Shown here one piece after another: positions 1-7,597 of a stretch of DNA of 64,000 bases. Both the position numbers and the translations under genes were made by a program. The DNA is taken from the NCBI GenBank assembly GCA_017999895.1, contig JAGNKY010000005.1, positions 62,001 through 126,000 on the forward strand, written 5' to 3'. The number at the start of each line of letters is the position of its first letter. Within the stretch, counting starts at the first letter, position 1. The notes beneath the pieces are model-generated. The model was given only the letters and a program-made list of their open reading frames with translations, was not told the DNA's origin and did no database searches. The DNA comes from Bacteroidales bacterium (GTDB lineage Bacteria > Bacteroidota > Bacteroidia > Bacteroidales > VadinHA17).

Positions 1-426
1 AAAAACCTGAATGTGAAAAGAATTATAGGCAGAGCTATAAACCAGATACATTATGACATCCTGAAGCAAATTGGAATTGAAGAAGTTATTTTACCGCTCG
101 AAGAAGCGGCATTGCATGTTTCGTCGATGCTGCAACTCAGGAATATATTGAAACTGACAGAGATAAATCATGATTTTGTTATCGTTGAAGTGAATATTCC
201 TTCCAAATATGCCGGTCATTGCCTTGATGCTATAAACATTGAAAAGAGATTCGACCTTAAGCTGATTGCAGTTAAAATACCTCCGGAAAAAAATATTTTG
301 AGTTCGATTTTCAGGAGAAATTACAAGGTTTTTCCCGACTATGATGTCAATAAGCCTTTGAATGAGAATGATATACTTGTTATTGCGGGAAAAATAGCGG
401 ATATTAAAAGATTTATAGAAAGTTAG
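1..426 (+). CDS. TrkA/KtrA-type K+ uptake regulatory subunit (5' truncated)
   Basis: This is the C-terminal part of a cytoplasmic RCK protein that gates a Trk/Ktr potassium transporter by binding nucleotide. The frame is open to base 1 (in-frame codons precede the GTG at 13), so the GTG is an internal valine and the true start lies outside the window. The first ~45 residues match the end of the Rossmann-like TrkA-N domain (the segment around KRIIGRAINQIHYDILKQIG). Residues ~50-137 match a TrkA-C (RCK-C) domain ending in the usual 'ENDILVIAGK' type strand. The membrane subunit would be expected upstream or downstream but is not seen here; the following DNA holds only a pseudogene. Family assignment is firm; which Trk/Ktr subtype it serves is unknown. 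Confidence 0.85.
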   Translation, partial: KNLNVKRIIGRAINQIHYDILKQIGIEEVILPLEEAALHVSSMLQLRNILKLTEINHDFVIVEVNIPSKYAGHCLDAINIEKRFDLKLIAVKIPPEKNILSSIFRRNYKVFPDYDVNKPLNENDILVIAGKIADIKRFIES

Positions 427-683
427 CCGAAGAGTTCAATAAATTCTGCCAACAAATCAGAGTGGGCATTTTTTATTCTTATTTGTTGTTACTTTTCTTT
501 TCTATATAAGAACGATGGGCAGTGAAAGTGTTTATTTAAAAAAGCAAATTAATGATAGATTATTATCTAACCTTTGAAATTAGGTTGAAAATGATGATTT
601 TTAATCTTTATTCCGGCACCGGCATCATATTGTTTTAAAATAATCTTGATTATGGATAAGATAAAAAATTGGTTTATTGCTGA

Positions 684-1047
684 ACTGCAAAGGGATAAAA
701 TACGATACGATAGATTTAAAAATGCCTCAATGGACTCCTGGATATTATCAGATAACGGATTATTATAAAGAGGTAAAAAATCTATCGGCCGGAAGCAAAA
801 GGGAATCAGAACTAACCTTTTATGGTTCAGTGAAGGAATAACGGTCTATTATGAATATCTTATGGTAAGGAGAGCGGGAATTATAAGTACCGATGAGCTA
901 CTCGCAAGAATAGAAAATAACATAAATACGATTGAAAACGATCCTGGACGTAAGTTTCAATCTTTATCCCAGTCGAGTTATAATACATGGAGTGAAGGCC
1001 CTTTCGGCAGAAGCATTGGAGCCGGCAATTATTTAGGGGGCAAATAA
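684..1047 (+). pseudogene. Relic of an M61-family (glycyl aminopeptidase-like) peptidase
   Basis: Two pieces of an M61 peptidase survive in different frames. Around 690-800 the frame reads KYDTIDLKMPQWTPGYYQ, the conserved N-terminal strand of M61 enzymes. From about 810 another frame reads NLLWFSEGITVYYEYLMVRR and continues to GPFGR, the region carrying the third zinc ligand (Glu in FSEG). The HExxH catalytic segment and several hundred residues that belong between them are gone, and the C-terminal PDZ part is also missing after ~1040. The first frame ends at a TAA (839-841). This is a gene reduced by a large internal deletion plus a frame change. The preceding stretch 427-683 shows no gene. 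The family call rests on motif recognition only. Confidence 0.75.
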
Positions 1048-1117
1048 AGGATAGATGGATTATATTCCTGCAATATGAGTTAATAAAAAGTAGTATGAGT
1101 GTGAGAGTGAGAGCGAG

Positions 1118-1165
1118 AAAAAAGAGCGATCGTGCTCGCTCTCGCTCCCACTCTCGCTCTTTTTT
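1118..1165. terminator. Bidirectional hairpin terminator between the M61 relic and tRNA-Phe
   Basis: Perfect 12-base inverted arms (AAAAAAGAGCGA at 1118-1129 and TCGCTCTTTTTT at 1154-1165) give a T-run on either strand. A longer imperfect GAGAG/CTCTC stem extends outwards to about 1100. It sits just downstream of tRNA-Phe on the minus strand and can end transcripts from both sides. Confidence 0.7.
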
Positions 1166-1168
1166 ATG

Positions 1169-1241
<73 letters not shown>

Positions 1242-1253
1242 ATTTTCGAGTTT

Positions 1254-1284
1254 GCAAATATAAGATGCAAATTGTGTTTAACAA
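1254..1284 (-). promoter_or_regulatory. Bacteroidota-type promoter of tRNA-Phe
   Basis: On the minus strand a TATATTTGC box (1254-1262) matches TAnnTTTGC, with TTG (1282-1284) 19 bases upstream. The predicted start falls a few bases before the mature tRNA 5' end at 1241. Confidence 0.75.
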
Positions 1285-1358
1285 GTGGTTTTGAATGAAA
1301 TTTTTCATTTTGAATCATTTTTACGATGTAATACCTTTATATCCTTAAAATTTAATTA

Positions 1359-2579
1359 ATGGATATTATTTCTTATACCCTGCGTAATGGGATACGTGTT
1401 ATACATTATCCGGTAAAAAATATGGTGACTTATTGCGGGTTAGTTATAGGAGCTGGCTCTAAAAACGAATCCGATTCGGAACAAGGCTTAGCTCATCTTA
1501 CTGAGCACATGCTTTTTAAAGGCACGTCTACGAGAAAGGCATACCATATTTTAAGCAGACTTGAAGACGTAGGAGGCGAATTGAATGCCTATACAACTAA
1601 AGAGGAAACAGTAATACATGCATCGGTACTTAACTGTTATTTTGAAAGAGCAGTCGAATTGATTTGTGATATTGCATTCAACTCGGTTTTCCCGCCTAAA
1701 GAAATTGAAAAAGAAAAAGATGTAATTATAGAGGAGATAAATTCATGTAGAGATAATCCGTCAGAACTTATTTTTGATGATTTTGAGGATATCATATTTA
1801 AAAATCAGCCTTTGGGGCGCAACATACTTGGTACGAAAGAAACTGTCAGGTCGTTCGAAAGGAAAGATATCCAATCATTCGTAAATAAGAATTATTGCAC
1901 CGATAAAATGGTATTCTGCTCAGTGGGAAACATTAGTGCAAAAGAAGTAATAAGACTTACGGAAAAATATCTTGGAGAAATTCAGGAACGAACATATGGA
2001 GATCATAAATATAATTTGCCGGATTATACACCGGTTAATATACAACGTAATATTGATACATGGCAAACCCACTGTATTATAGGCAATATTGCTTATAATA
2101 TATTCGATAAAAGGAGAATCGGCATGTATATGCTGAACAATATTTTGGGAGGTCAGGGATTGAATTCACGGTTAAACATTTCTCTTCGCGAAAAAAACGG
2201 TTTTGCCTATAATATTGAATCGACATATAATCCATACTATGAAGCAGGAGTATTTTCGATTTACTTTGGAACCGACAATGGACATCTCGATAAAAGTATT
2301 GCAATAGCGCACAAGGAGCTCAACAAACTCAGGTCGGTAAGATTGGGCTCTCTTCAATTAAGCAAAGCAAAAAAACAGATAAAAGGTTATCTGGCCCGAG
2401 GATATGAGAACTATGAAGGTCTCATGTTGAGTCTCGGCAAAAGCATGCTTGTTTTTAACAGAATTGAAATGCCTGATGAAATATACGAAAAAGTTGATGC
2501 AGTGACTGCGGATGAGCTACTTGAAATTGCCTGCGAAATGTTTGACGAAAATAGTCTTTCAACTTTAATTTATAAATAA
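1359..2579 (+). CDS. M16 family zinc peptidase (single-length, processing-peptidase type)
   Basis: A 406-residue pitrilysin-family peptidase. The inverted zinc motif HLTEH is at residues 46-50 and the downstream glutamate ligand at ~125 in a DVIIEEI stretch, so the catalytic site looks complete. The C-terminal half holds the usual inactive M16C-like domain. There is no signal peptide, suggesting cytoplasmic action, as for the short M16B peptidases. The ATG at 1359 is chosen because homology starts at once (IISYTLRNGIRV). The stop is 2 bases from the O-methyltransferase start, so the two are co-transcribed. The natural substrate cannot be read from sequence. Confidence 0.9.
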   Translation: MDIISYTLRNGIRVIHYPVKNMVTYCGLVIGAGSKNESDSEQGLAHLTEHMLFKGTSTRKAYHILSRLEDVGGELNAYTTKEETVIHASVLNCYFERAVELICDIAFNSVFPPKEIEKEKDVIIEEINSCRDNPSELIFDDFEDIIFKNQPLGRNILGTKETVRSFERKDIQSFVNKNYCTDKMVFCSVGNISAKEVIRLTEKYLGEIQERTYGDHKYNLPDYTPVNIQRNIDTWQTHCIIGNIAYNIFDKRRIGMYMLNNILGGQGLNSRLNISLREKNGFAYNIESTYNPYYEAGVFSIYFGTDNGHLDKSIAIAHKELNKLRSVRLGSLQLSKAKKQIKGYLARGYENYEGLMLSLGKSMLVFNRIEMPDEIYEKVDAVTADELLEIACEMFDENSLSTLIYK

Positions 2580-2581
2580 TA

Positions 2582-3211
2582 ATGGACAATGATATACTAA
2601 AATATATTTACGACCATATCACACCTGAAGATCCTATACTGGAAGAGCTTTTCCGTCAGACCCATATACGTTTTGTCAATCCGAACATGGTTTCAGGGCA
2701 TATCCAGGGGCGGGTACTTGAAATAATATCAAAGATGATTTCACCAAACAAAATATTAGAGATAGGAACTTTTACCGGATATTCTGCTATCTGCCTTGCA
2801 AAAGGTTTGAAACCAGGTGGAAAACTAATTACTATAGAGCTTAATGATGAATTATATGATTTCAGCAGAGAGTATTTCGAAAAAAGTGGTTTATCCAATA
2901 GAATAGAACAAATGACAGGTAAGGCCCAGGATATCGTACCTTATCTCGACGGCTTATTCGACCTTGTTTACATTGACGGAGACAAGAGAGAATATTGTGA
3001 TTATTTCAAAATGGTGAAGGATAAAGTGAAAAAATATGGATATATTTTGGCCGATAATGTCTTATGGGGAGGAAAAGTAATGAATGAGAAGAACGGAGAT
3101 GCTCAAACACGCGGGATAATGGAGTTCAATAATATGATAATCAGGGAATCAGATTTTGAAAATGCAATTCTTCCGATAAGAGACGGGCTTATGATTATAA
3201 GGAAATTATGA
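2582..3211 (+). CDS. O-methyltransferase family 3 (SAM-dependent, COMT-like)
   Basis: A 209-residue class I methyltransferase of the small bacterial catechol/caffeoyl-CoA O-methyltransferase group. The SAM-binding motif I (LEIGTFTGYSA) is at ~59-69, the acidic motif ITIELND follows, and the metal/catalytic DLVYIDGDK stretch and DNVLWGG motif are intact. Length is normal for the family. It begins 2 bases after the M16 peptidase stop. The substrate is unknown; these enzymes act on catechol-like hydroxyls with Mg2+. Family assignment is firm. Confidence 0.9.
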   Translation: MDNDILKYIYDHITPEDPILEELFRQTHIRFVNPNMVSGHIQGRVLEIISKMISPNKILEIGTFTGYSAICLAKGLKPGGKLITIELNDELYDFSREYFEKSGLSNRIEQMTGKAQDIVPYLDGLFDLVYIDGDKREYCDYFKMVKDKVKKYGYILADNVLWGGKVMNEKNGDAQTRGIMEFNNMIIRESDFENAILPIRDGLMIIRKL

Positions 3212-3298
3212 CAATAAGAAAAACAATTATTATTCTACCATTTGAAGCTAAAAAGGTTTTACGGTATAGTTTTTGTTCACACCCATAAAAACCCTGAG

Positions 3299-3919
3299 AT
3301 GAAGAAGAGGATTTTCTTTTTAATTACATTTTTTGTTGCATTGAATATCTGCGCACAGTCAGATAAGATTGAAGTTCTGAAAATACTTGAAAATGAAAGC
3401 TATTCAGATCAGGATAAGGTGATCACTGCAACATTGAAGCAAGCTAGCAGACTTTTTGCTTCCAAAGATGACCTTACTTCAGTTATTATGGTTTTACCTG
3501 CAGGAACAAGAGTAACTATAACAGGAAGTGATAGTGCATATTATAAAGTTGTTTATAACGGCGATGAAGGGTACATTTATAAACGTCATGCAGATATAGA
3601 ATTGACCGGCGTGCAAGAAGAAGCGAGAAAGAAAGAAAGTGAAGATGTTGTTGGGAAAGGCATTGAAAAGCCAGAAAGAGAGATGACGAGATTTGAGTAT
3701 CTTGAAAAGAAGTATGGAACAAATATCGCCACACAGATAAATGCAGGCAAGATATGGAAAGGTATGACTGCCCAGATGGTTCGTGATAGTTGGGGTGACC
3801 CGCAGAAAATAAACAGGTCGATTACCGGAAATAACGTTAAGGAAGAATGGATTTACAGGAATACATGGCTTCTTATTGAAAATAATACTCTTGTTGACTG
3901 GGGGCCGATTAAGAGATAA
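3299..3919 (+). CDS. Exported bacterial SH3 (SH3b) domain protein
   Basis: The true start is taken as the ATG at 3299: it opens a clean signal peptide (MKKRIFFLITFFVALNICAQ), whereas the frame upstream to 3242 adds an unlikely leader from a TTG. The mature protein (~186 residues) has an SH3b domain at about 45-100 (AGTRVTITGS...YYKVVYNGDEGYIYK), a charged linker, and a C-terminal ~55-residue unit (KIWKGMTAQMVRDSWGDP...) that resembles the repeated SmpA/OmlA-like strand-helix fold. Such proteins usually bind envelope partners or peptidoglycan peptides. It follows the methyltransferase by 87 bases and may be in the same transcript. No specific function is known. Confidence 0.75.
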   Translation: MKKRIFFLITFFVALNICAQSDKIEVLKILENESYSDQDKVITATLKQASRLFASKDDLTSVIMVLPAGTRVTITGSDSAYYKVVYNGDEGYIYKRHADIELTGVQEEARKKESEDVVGKGIEKPEREMTRFEYLEKKYGTNIATQINAGKIWKGMTAQMVRDSWGDPQKINRSITGNNVKEEWIYRNTWLLIENNTLVDWGPIKR

Positions 3920-3920
3920 T

Positions 3921-3960
3921 AAAAAACCCGCCTTTCCTTCATATGGCGGATTAGGCGGGT
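3921..3960 (-). terminator. Intrinsic terminator of tRNA-Gly
   Basis: On the minus strand ACCCGCC (3954-3960) pairs with GGCGGGT (3926-3932), followed by a run of T (the A-run 3921-3926 on the plus strand). It lies directly 3' of tRNA-Gly and also sits between convergent transcripts. Confidence 0.75.
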
Positions 3961-3963
3961 GAG

Positions 3964-4036
3964 AGCGGGAAACGGGACTCGAACCCGCGACCCTAACCTT
4001 GGCAAGGTTATGCTCTACCAACTGAGCTATTCCCGC
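3964..4036 (-). tRNA. tRNA-Gly (GCC)
   Basis: A 73-nt minus-strand cloverleaf: acceptor GCGGGAA/TTCCCGC, D-stem GCTC/GAGC, anticodon stem TAACC/GGTTA with loop TTGCCAA (anticodon GCC), T-arm GCGGG-TTCGAGT-CCCGT, and discriminator T, as is usual for tRNA-Gly. CCA is not encoded. Confidence 0.97.
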
Positions 4037-4045
4037 AAATACATT

Positions 4046-4076
4046 GCAAAAATAAGAATTTTTTTTATCTGCAAAA
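4046..4076 (-). promoter_or_regulatory. Bacteroidota-type promoter of tRNA-Gly
   Basis: Minus strand: TTTTG (4072-4076), 17-base spacer, TATTTTTGC (4046-4054). The match to the TTTG/TAnnTTTGC consensus is exact, and the box ends 9 bases before the tRNA 5' end. Confidence 0.8.
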
Positions 4077-4080
4077 GAGT

Positions 4081-4100
4081 GTTTCCTAAAGTTAGGAAAC
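4081..4100. repeat. Perfect 9-bp-arm palindrome between divergent tRNA-Gly and M16 genes
   Basis: GTTTCCTAA-AG-TTAGGAAAC is an exact inverted repeat just upstream of the tRNA-Gly promoter and about 100 bases before the M16 lipoprotein start. It could be a dimeric-regulator operator, but no cognate regulator is identified. Confidence 0.4.
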
Positions 4101-4197
4101 CAAAAAGGAAAATATTGAAGAATAAAAAACAAATTATTGACAGTTTTTATTATAAATTTACAAATAAAATTATTTCTTAACCAAAATCTTTGATTGT

Positions 4198-7002
4198 ATG
4201 AACCGTTTTTTATCATTTACATTAATTCTTGTTACCCTGTCACTTTTTGCGTGTAAAAAGCAGGCTCCCGATACATCGTTAAAAATACCTGTTGAGAAAT
4301 ACACTATGCCTAATGGACTCACAGTAGTGCTTCATCAGGATAAATCAGACCCTATTGTTTCGGTTGCTATCTATTATCATGTAGGTTCAAGTCGTGAAAC
4401 TGAAGGCAAAACGGGTTTTGCTCATCTTTTTGAACACATGATGTTTCAGAAATCCGAGAACGTTGGAGAAGATGAATTTTTCCGTAAAGTTCAGGAAGTA
4501 GGGGGTACGCTAAATGGAAGCACCAGCCAGGACAGAACAAATTATTATGAGGTGATACCGAAAAACGCGCTTGAAATGGTATTATGGTTGGAATCGGACA
4601 GAATGGGTTATTTGGAAAATACTGTAACACGGAAATCACTGGCAAATCAGCAAAATGTTGTTCAGAATGAAAAACGAGAAAGTGTTGATAATGCTCCTTA
4701 TGGTTTTAACAATGAACTTATACTGAAATATCTCTATCCAAAAGGGCATCCTTATAGTTGGTCTGTTATTGGTAAAATGGAAGATCTTACTAATGCCACA
4801 GTTGAGGATGTCATTGCTTTCCACCGGAAATATTATGTACCTAACAATGCTTTTATGGCAATATCGGGAGATTTTGACCCCGTGCAGGTAAAAGAGCTGG
4901 TAGAGAAATATTTCGGTGAGATACCGGCCGGTGCTCCTGTTGAAAAAAGAGGGCCAATGAATGTGTCTCTTGATTCTACCGTCAAACTTTATCATGAGGA
5001 CAACTTTGCAAAAGCTCCCAGGCTCACGATGGTTTTTCCAACCGTCGAACGATATTCAAAAGATTCGTATGCTCTTAACTTCCTCGGAGAAATTCTTTCA
5101 GGCAGTCGCAAATCGCCAATGTATAAAGTACTTGTGAAGGATAAAAAGCTCACATCCTCGGTTATGGCAAGAAACAGTTCTCAGGAACTTGCAGGCAGTT
5201 TCACTATTTCAATAACGGCAAATCCAGGAGTTAACCTGACTGAAGTTGAAAAAGCAATATTTGAGAGTTTTGACAAATTTGAAAAAGAGGGCTTTACTGA
5301 AGATGATCTTACAAGAATTAAAGCGAGAAATGAAACAAACTTTGTTTCAAGGTTTTCGAGTGTACTGGGTAAGTCTTTCGCATTAGCTGAATATGTGATG
5401 AATACAGGAGATCCTGAGTTTTATAAGAAAGACCTTGAAAATATTCTGGCCGTTAATATGGACGACATAAAAAGAGTTTACGAAAAATATCTTAAAGGCA
5501 AAAACTTTGTTGAGACAAGCTTTGTGCCCAAAGGACAGGTAAATCTAATTGCAGAAGGATCGGTGAGTGCAGGCATAATAGAAGAAGATGTGACAAAAGC
5601 GGCAGAAGTAAAAATTGACGAAATCAAGGAAGAACCTGTTGCTAAAACACCAACCAGAATTGACCGCAGTAAAATGCCTCCAATCGGACCTGATCCTGAA
5701 GTTACAATTCCCGAACCATGGACAGATAGTTTATCTAATGGTATAAAAATATGGGGGATTAAACATAGTGAACTTCCCCTTGTTCAATATACTCTTGTAA
5801 TTGAGGGTGGACGTTTGCTCGATACTCCGGAAAAGGCAGGATTGGCGAATATGGTGGCGGTAATGATGAATGAAGGGACAAGAAACAAAACTCCTGAAGA
5901 ACTTGAAGACGCCATAGGATTTATAGGTGCTTCAATATACGTAAGAGCGAGTAATGAGGATATTTCAATAAGTGCCAACGCACTCACTAAAAATTTTGAG
6001 AAATCAATAAGCCTTGTTGAGGAGATGCTTCTTGAACCCAGGTGGGATAAAGAGCAATTCGAGCTTGCTAAAAGCCGAATAATAAACAATCTGAAACGCA
6101 ATGCCGCGAATCCTGATTATCTGGCGTCGCTCACCCTTAATAAGCTTATTTACGGGAACAGCATTCTATCTTATGACCTTACAGGAACAGAGGAATCAGT
6201 AGCCTCGATAACTATTGATGATTTAAAAAATTTCTATAATGATTATTTTTCTCCTTCTTTAGCAAGATTTATTGTGGTGGGTGATGTTGACCAGGAGAGA
6301 GTTGAAAAGGCACTGACGACTATTAATACAAAATGGCAGCCAAAAGAGGTTTCCCTGCCTGAAATTAAGTTACCCGGACAACCGGAAAAATCCATTATTT
6401 ACCTGGTTGATGTCCCTGGCGCAAAGCAATCGGTTATTTCAATCGGCGCACCTGCAATACCGAGGAGCAATCCTGATTTCTACCCTGCAACGGTTGCCAA
6501 TTATAAACTTGGAGGTTCATTTAATGGCATTTTTAACCTGATACTTAGAGAAGAAAAAGGCTTTACTTATGGGGCTCGCTCATCATTCTCGGGTGGGAAA
6601 AATTATGGTGCTTTTATTGCATCATCACGAGTGCGGACAAATGCAACACTCGAGTCGGTGACAATTTTCAAGAACGAAATGGAGAAATACAGGCAGTATA
6701 TTCCACAGGAATATGTTGATTTCACTAAATCGTCTCTTATGAGAGGTAATGCTCTAAGATTTGAAACACTTGGTAGTCTGGCCGACATGTTGAACACAAT
6801 GAGCGCATATAACCTGCCTAAGAATTATATAAAACTGGAGGAAGCCTTTGTCAAAGACCTGACATCAGATAAGATATTAGAATATGCAAGGAAATATATC
6901 GATCCTTCACGGATGTATTATGTTGTTGTGGGAGATGCAAAAACGCAGGCTAAGGAACTAGAGAAAGTAGGCTTCGGCAAACCGGTACTTTTTAAATATT
7001 AA
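4198..7002 (+). CDS. M16 family two-module zinc peptidase, lipoprotein
   Basis: A 934-residue periplasmic or outer-membrane insulinase-type peptidase. The N-terminus MNRFLSFTLILVTLSLFAC is a lipoprotein signal with the lipidated Cys at 19. The first M16 module (~30-450) carries the active HLFEH motif at 76-80. The second module (~495-934) aligns as another M16 pair but has no HxxEH at the equivalent place (it reads MVAVMMNEGTRN), so it is the structural, inactive half. A Lys/Glu-rich linker of about 40 residues joins them. The gene stands alone between two tRNA genes. Homologues degrade peptides in the envelope; the substrate is not known here. Confidence 0.92.
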   Translation: MNRFLSFTLILVTLSLFACKKQAPDTSLKIPVEKYTMPNGLTVVLHQDKSDPIVSVAIYYHVGSSRETEGKTGFAHLFEHMMFQKSENVGEDEFFRKVQEVGGTLNGSTSQDRTNYYEVIPKNALEMVLWLESDRMGYLENTVTRKSLANQQNVVQNEKRESVDNAPYGFNNELILKYLYPKGHPYSWSVIGKMEDLTNATVEDVIAFHRKYYVPNNAFMAISGDFDPVQVKELVEKYFGEIPAGAPVEKRGPMNVSLDSTVKLYHEDNFAKAPRLTMVFPTVERYSKDSYALNFLGEILSGSRKSPMYKVLVKDKKLTSSVMARNSSQELAGSFTISITANPGVNLTEVEKAIFESFDKFEKEGFTEDDLTRIKARNETNFVSRFSSVLGKSFALAEYVMNTGDPEFYKKDLENILAVNMDDIKRVYEKYLKGKNFVETSFVPKGQVNLIAEGSVSAGIIEEDVTKAAEVKIDEIKEEPVAKTPTRIDRSKMPPIGPDPEVTIPEPWTDSLSNGIKIWGIKHSELPLVQYTLVIEGGRLLDTPEKAGLANMVAVMMNEGTRNKTPEELEDAIGFIGASIYVRASNEDISISANALTKNFEKSISLVEEMLLEPRWDKEQFELAKSRIINNLKRNAANPDYLASLTLNKLIYGNSILSYDLTGTEESVASITIDDLKNFYNDYFSPSLARFIVVGDVDQERVEKALTTINTKWQPKEVSLPEIKLPGQPEKSIIYLVDVPGAKQSVISIGAPAIPRSNPDFYPATVANYKLGGSFNGIFNLILREEKGFTYGARSSFSGGKNYGAFIASSRVRTNATLESVTIFKNEMEKYRQYIPQEYVDFTKSSLMRGNALRFETLGSLADMLNTMSAYNLPKNYIKLEEAFVKDLTSDKILEYARKYIDPSRMYYVVVGDAKTQAKELEKVGFGKPVLFKY

Positions 7003-7023
7003 AATGTTTTTCGGGATTTTGAC

Positions 7024-7032
7024 TATTTTTGC
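7024..7032 (+). promoter_or_regulatory. -7 box of the tRNA-Leu promoter
   Basis: TATTTTTGC matches the Bacteroidota TAnnTTTGC box, 28 bases before the tRNA. No perfect TTG is seen at -33; the nearest is TGTTTT around 7005. Confidence 0.65.
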
Positions 7033-7060
7033 GTGGTCTCATTGTTGAAAAACATTTTTA

Positions 7061-7145
7061 GCCCGGATGGTGGAATGGTAGACACGCAGGACTTAAAATC
7101 CTGTGGGCAGTAATGCCTGTACGGGTTCAAGTCCCGTTCCGGGTA
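7061..7145 (+). tRNA. tRNA-Leu (TAA)
   Basis: An 85-nt class II tRNA with a long variable arm (TGGGCAGTAATGCCTGT). Acceptor GCCCGGA pairs with TCCGGGT (one G-T pair), anticodon stem CAGGA/TCCTG with loop CTTAAAA gives anticodon TAA, T-arm ACGGG-TTCAAGT-CCCGT, discriminator A. Confidence 0.96.
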
Positions 7146-7597
7146 CTAATATGATACGGGTTCCCTGCCCGAACGACCGAAGTCATTCGGGTAGGCGGGA
7201 AGGCACGTTATGGGCACTGAAGCAGAACTGGTTGGACATTGGCCGAACATTGCTCAGTTTTCTAACACTCGCATCTACCTCCTGCGTTGCCCCGCTTTGC
7301 TGGACTATATCAGACGAAGTCTGAAGTCTTGGCAAAGGAGGTCTACCACACTCAAACTTACTTCATCGTTCTTTCATTATTTTGTAACTACATCAAAATG
7401 TACATATACCCGCTTAATCATCATCCGGATAAACGGCATCAGTTTTTTCCCTGAGCCTGAGGAAATTTCTTGTTATAAAAATAATTTTTCAGGCATCTAT
7501 TGTGATTTTTGGGAAAATTGTAACATCCAAAGGAATAAAACTATCTTAAGATTGTCAATATTTTAAGTTGTATCTTAAAATTTAATAATATAATCAA
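7146..7597 (+). other. Non-coding stretch with GC-richer structured island (7150-7345)
   Basis: No convincing gene. An imperfect hairpin (TTCCCTGCCCGAA near 7159 against TTCGGGTAGGCGGGAA ending ~7202) follows the tRNA and may end its transcript, although there is no T-run. A second nested fold at 7277-7342 has outer arms ACCTCC...GGAGGT with TTGCC/GGCAA inside and a perfect TCAGAC-GAA-GTCTGA tip. The open frames across the region have unfamiliar composition and no recognisable domain. From ~7370 to the next gene the DNA returns to AT-rich spacer. Confidence 0.45.

Noticed and set aside
862-1047. Stand-alone 61-residue gene
   Set aside because: It is a fragment of the M61 relic and starts inside the conserved YYEYLMVRR motif.
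3494-4216. Long minus-strand ORF across the SH3 gene and tRNA-Gly
   Set aside because: It runs through a tRNA gene and its terminator and has no domain; the plus-strand SH3 gene explains most of it.
7103-7566. Two overlapping plus-strand ORFs after tRNA-Leu
   Set aside because: They begin inside or just after the tRNA, have no domain and odd composition; the hairpins fit non-coding DNA better.
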